Positions 5,653 to 7,917 of a DNA stretch of 7,917 nt are shown here, piece after piece. The DNA lies in the NCBI GenBank assembly GCA_020434605.1, contig JAGRAL010000190.1, forward strand, positions 1 to 7,917, written 5' to 3'. The notes beneath the pieces were generated by a model. That model was given only the letters and a program-made list of their open reading frames with translations, did no database searches and was not told the origin of the DNA. Within the stretch, counting starts at the first letter, position 1. Each line of letters starts with the position of its first letter. Position numbers and translations under genes: made by a program. This stretch comes from Bdellovibrionales bacterium. GTDB taxonomy: Bacteria; Bdellovibrionota; Bdellovibrionia; Bdellovibrionales; UBA840.

Positions 5653-6870
5653 ATGAATTTACTAGTATCACTATTATTAAGTGGGGCCTTTGCACATATG
5701 CCATTGGGGCAATTCGAACAAAAAGCTGTGTTAGCAGATGCCACAATATTACGACAATTAGAAATACCAATCGTAATGGAAGATAAGAAACTAAATGTTG
5801 GTTTAAGCTATATCAACCCACAACAAGAACAAGATATATCAAAAGCATCTCACTTGTTGGGTCGTTGCGGTGGTTTTGAATCTTTAGAGGGAGATAGCAA
5901 AAATAAAGTATCACACTTTGAAGCGCTTTCTTCATTAAGACAAGCAGCGGATAAAGAAGACTTCTCTCATTTTTTAAAAGAATCAGTGGTTTTAAATTAC
6001 AACGCGCAAATTGCTGATGCGATGTCTGAAGTAGATCCAGCAAATTTAGAAGCAACAGTAAACTGGCTATCTAATAATTTTAATACGAGATATCATAGAT
6101 CACAAAATGCAAATGCTCACGTAGAAGCTTTAAAAGCGAAAATCCTTAAAATGTTAGAAGGTTCAAACCTACCATTTGAAGTTGAAACCGTAGCCCATAA
6201 CTCTACCCCGCAAAGATCTTTGAGAGTAAGGTTGGTTGGATCAGAAAAGCCAAATGAAATTATCGTATTGGGTGGACATTTAGATTCAGTAGTACAAGGT
6301 ATCTTTGGCCCAGGACCGGCAGAAGGAAGATCGCCTGGTTCTGATGATAATGCTTCAGGTTCTGCAAATATACTAGAGGCTTTAAGAATTCTATCTACTA
6401 AAGCACAATCTAAAAGAACGATTGAATTCTTTTGGTACGCAGGAGAGGAAGCTGGTTTGCTAGGCTCTGCAGAAATCGCAAGAACGTATAAGCAAAGCAA
6501 TCAAGATGTAATCGCTGTCTTACAACTAGATATGAGTTTAAACCCAGGGGCTGGTGAGATGGTTGTTGGTAATACAACAGATTTTACCTCACTTTGGTTA
6601 CGAGAAATGTTACAAGAGATGAACCGTCTTTATTTAAATATTACTCTGCAAGAATTTGCATGTGGATATGGATGTAGTGACCACGCATCTTGGTTTAGAC
6701 AAGGTTACTCAACATTAATGCCATTTGAGGCAACAATGAATACTATTAATAGAAGAATACACACAAAAGAAGATGTGGTTCATTCGGGCTCTAGCTTTAA
6801 TCACTCAGCAGTATTTAGTAAGATCGCTGTAGGTTTCGCAATGGAACTAGGAAATAGCGACAGACGCTAG
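5653..6870 (+). CDS. Secreted M28 family zinc aminopeptidase (Vibrio leucyl aminopeptidase type)
   Basis: Predicted exported aminopeptidase that removes N-terminal residues, probably large hydrophobic ones, from peptides using two zinc ions. The 405 residues start with a short hydrophobic signal peptide ending AFA (cleavage after Ala14), with no basic residue before the core. Residues 15 to about 110 resemble the removable propeptide of the family. The catalytic domain has all ligands by comparison with the Vibrio proteolyticus enzyme: His209 in GGHLDS, bridging Asp232 in GSDDNASG, catalytic Glu265 and ligand Glu266 in YAGEEAG, Asp293 in LQLDM and His370 in RRIHTKED. Cys337 and Cys341 in CGYGCSDHASW match that enzyme's disulfide. 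The protein ends right after the catalytic domain, without the C-terminal pre-peptidase domain found in the Vibrio precursor. It is divergent from the M6 protease gene, suggesting joint protein digestion, and overlaps tatD by 24 bases tail to tail. Family is firm; exact specificity is inferred. Confidence 0.95.
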   Translation: MNLLVSLLLSGAFAHMPLGQFEQKAVLADATILRQLEIPIVMEDKKLNVGLSYINPQQEQDISKASHLLGRCGGFESLEGDSKNKVSHFEALSSLRQAADKEDFSHFLKESVVLNYNAQIADAMSEVDPANLEATVNWLSNNFNTRYHRSQNANAHVEALKAKILKMLEGSNLPFEVETVAHNSTPQRSLRVRLVGSEKPNEIIVLGGHLDSVVQGIFGPGPAEGRSPGSDDNASGSANILEALRILSTKAQSKRTIEFFWYAGEEAGLLGSAEIARTYKQSNQDVIAVLQLDMSLNPGAGEMVVGNTTDFTSLWLREMLQEMNRLYLNITLQEFACGYGCSDHASWFRQGYSTLMPFEATMNTINRRIHTKEDVVHSGSSFNHSAVFSKIAVGFAMELGNSDRR

Positions 6871-7632
6871 TTTAGGAAATGTTCTAAGGTTATTACGGTG
6901 GACTTGTTGTTTCAATACTTCAAGCTCCACTCCCTTCAAGTTTGCTAAAAATGTTGCCGTATGAATTACAAATGCAGGCTGATTTTTTTTACCTCGCATT
7001 GGGACTGGCGCTAAAAACGGTGCATCTGTCTCGACATGTAGTCGATCTAGTGGAACTGATTTTATTACCTCACGCAAGCTATCTGCACTTTTAAAAGTGA
7101 CTACACCACTTACCGAAATATCCAAACCTAGTTTTAAAGCTTTATCTGCCAAAAACTGTGTTCCCGTAAAACAATGAAGCACACCTGTCCAAGTTGGGCC
7201 AACAGATTTAAGAATTTCAATTGTATCTTCTTCGGCGTCTCTGGTGTGAATTTCGATAGGCAGTTTGTGCTCTTGTGCAATTTCGAGTTGTCGTTTAAAG
7301 ACTTTCTTTTGGATATCAATGGCTGAGTTTTTATAATAATAGTCTAAGCCAATTTCACCTACAGCAACTACTTCAGGAGAGGATAATCTAGAAATAATTT
7401 TCTTCTCTACTTCGTCGGTATAAAGATTTGCATCATGTGGATGAATACCTAACGTGCAAAAAACTTTTGGGTGATATTGTTTTGCTAAGTTGTAAACAAC
7501 ATCTAAATCATCTGGGTGGGTCCCTATAGTAATGACCCTGTCGACTCCATTTTGTAAAGCCTGCTGTAGGCCATTCTCAGGGCCTTCCTCTAACATATTT
7601 AAATGGGTGTGAATATCGGTCCAACCTAACAT
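6847..7632 (-). CDS. tatD: TatD family metal-dependent hydrolase (deoxyribonuclease)
   Basis: TatD-family proteins are cytoplasmic metal-dependent hydrolases of the amidohydrolase superfamily with DNase or 3'-5' exonuclease activity in studied members. The 261 residues match the usual length of about 255-265. Visible metal and active-site motifs are TDIHTHL (His8, His10), GIHPH (His64, His66), GEIGLDYY (Glu93), IHTRDA (His129), LHCFTG (His153) and ETDAPFLAP (Asp203). All are intact. The next Met (Met13) would lose the first His pair, so the ATG at 7632 is the start. No clear Shine-Dalgarno is seen; the preceding gene stops 2 bases upstream (TAAGTATG), so translation is likely coupled to it. 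The C-terminus ends in NNLRTFPKLASVAIS, loosely matching the family's terminal N-x-x-R-x-F. Its 3' end overlaps the convergent M28 gene. It could be assigned to the YcfH/YabD subgroup, which sequence reading alone cannot separate. Confidence 0.95.
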   Translation of the reverse strand: MLGWTDIHTHLNMLEEGPENGLQQALQNGVDRVITIGTHPDDLDVVYNLAKQYHPKVFCTLGIHPHDANLYTDEVEKKIISRLSSPEVVAVGEIGLDYYYKNSAIDIQKKVFKRQLEIAQEHKLPIEIHTRDAEEDTIEILKSVGPTWTGVLHCFTGTQFLADKALKLGLDISVSGVVTFKSADSLREVIKSVPLDRLHVETDAPFLAPVPMRGKKNQPAFVIHTATFLANLKGVELEVLKQQVHRNNLRTFPKLASVAIS

Positions 7633-7634
7633 AC

Positions 7635-7917
7635 TTATAAATTAGCACAAAGCTTTCGAGACTCTAACCAAAAACTTTCTAAAACGAGTCCTTTATCTTG
7701 ATTGGCTAAAATTTGCCTTTCGATTTGTAGACTTTTCTGAAAAAGTGACTCTAAGTTTTCAGTGCTAATCTTAGCAAACTTTTGTAGTAATGTTTTTTGG
7801 TCTTGAAAAAACGATTTAGTGGGATCTAGTTTGTAGACACTGGCATCTCTAAAGAAAACTTGTAAGAAAAAACTAAGTTGCATGTAGTTGCTATCGTCTT
7901 TTATATAATCCCTTATT
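7635..7917 (-). CDS. holB: Probable DNA polymerase III delta' subunit, C-terminal part (cut by window edge)
   Basis: The frame is open from the right edge to a TAA at 7635-7637, giving the last 93 residues of a longer protein; the ATG at 7883 is internal, since 11 more codons read through to the edge. The delta' subunit is part of the clamp loader that places the sliding clamp on DNA. The segment is mostly helical, with LQVFFRDASVYKL followed by a helix rich in Leu, Glu and Gln and ending in LVLESFWLESRKL. This resembles the C-terminal helical collar domain of clamp-loader subunits, where an (W/F)xRD motif and a late (N)xxLxLE motif are typical. The adjacent tatD two bases downstream supports the call, because holB-tatD is a common bacterial arrangement. 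The AAA+ motor motifs lie outside the window, so a different helical protein remains possible. Confidence 0.65.
   Translation of the reverse strand, partial: IRDYIKDDSNYMQLSFFLQVFFRDASVYKLDPTKSFFQDQKTLLQKFAKISTENLESLFQKSLQIERQILANQDKGLVLESFWLESRKLCANL

Noticed and set aside
6117..6500. 127-codon minus-strand open frame inside the M28 gene
   Set aside because: It is antisense to the conserved metal-binding core of the aminopeptidase and has no ribosome binding site or protein features of its own.
7635..7883. Reading the 82-codon frame starting at 7883 as a complete small gene
   Set aside because: The frame remains open for 11 more codons to the window edge, and the sequence looks like the C-terminus of a clamp-loader subunit, so it is the end of a larger gene.

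Overview
This is an ordinary, gene-dense, AT-rich chromosomal window from a Gram-negative bacterium. Six genes and the start of a seventh's neighbourhood can be read: four housekeeping genes plus a partial fifth, and two exported peptidases. The mix of a compact gap-pgk-tpiA operon, a holB-tatD pair, an immune-inhibitor-A-like (M6) lipoprotein and a secreted M28 aminopeptidase suggests a protein-degrading, possibly predatory bacterium of the Bdellovibrionota type. That placement is inference from gene content and composition, not a database match.

Region 1-2500 (minus strand) is a glycolytic operon read right to left: gap, then pgk, then the first 57 codons of tpiA, cut by the left edge. The genes overlap by 1 base (gap/pgk, TAATG) and 4 bases (pgk/tpiA, ATGA), so they are probably translationally coupled. 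A sigma70-type promoter lies in the short gap upstream of gap. Together they encode three successive enzymes of the lower and middle glycolytic/gluconeogenic pathway.

Region 2465-5428 (minus strand) holds a 975-residue lipoprotein with an intact HEFGH zinc-protease motif and the M6 domain layout. A strong hairpin directly after its stop codon separates it from the gap operon.

Region 5429-5652 is a 224-base divergent intergenic region with a plausible promoter for the M6 gene, a weak one for the opposite gene, two inverted repeats and G-rich ribosome binding sites at both ends. Region 5653-6870 (plus strand) encodes an M28 aminopeptidase with every metal ligand and the catalytic Glu of the Vibrio proteolyticus enzyme. 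An endopeptidase and an aminopeptidase transcribed back to back would complement each other in breaking down external or prey protein.

Region 6847-7917 (minus strand) carries tatD and, upstream, the C-terminal part of a protein that is probably HolB (DNA polymerase III delta'). The tatD and M28 genes converge and overlap by 24 bases at their 3' ends with no visible terminator between them.

I found no RNA gene, insertion sequence, CRISPR array or clearly undescribed system. The most interesting parts are the divergent peptidase pair with its shared control region and the structural oddities of the M6 lipoprotein.
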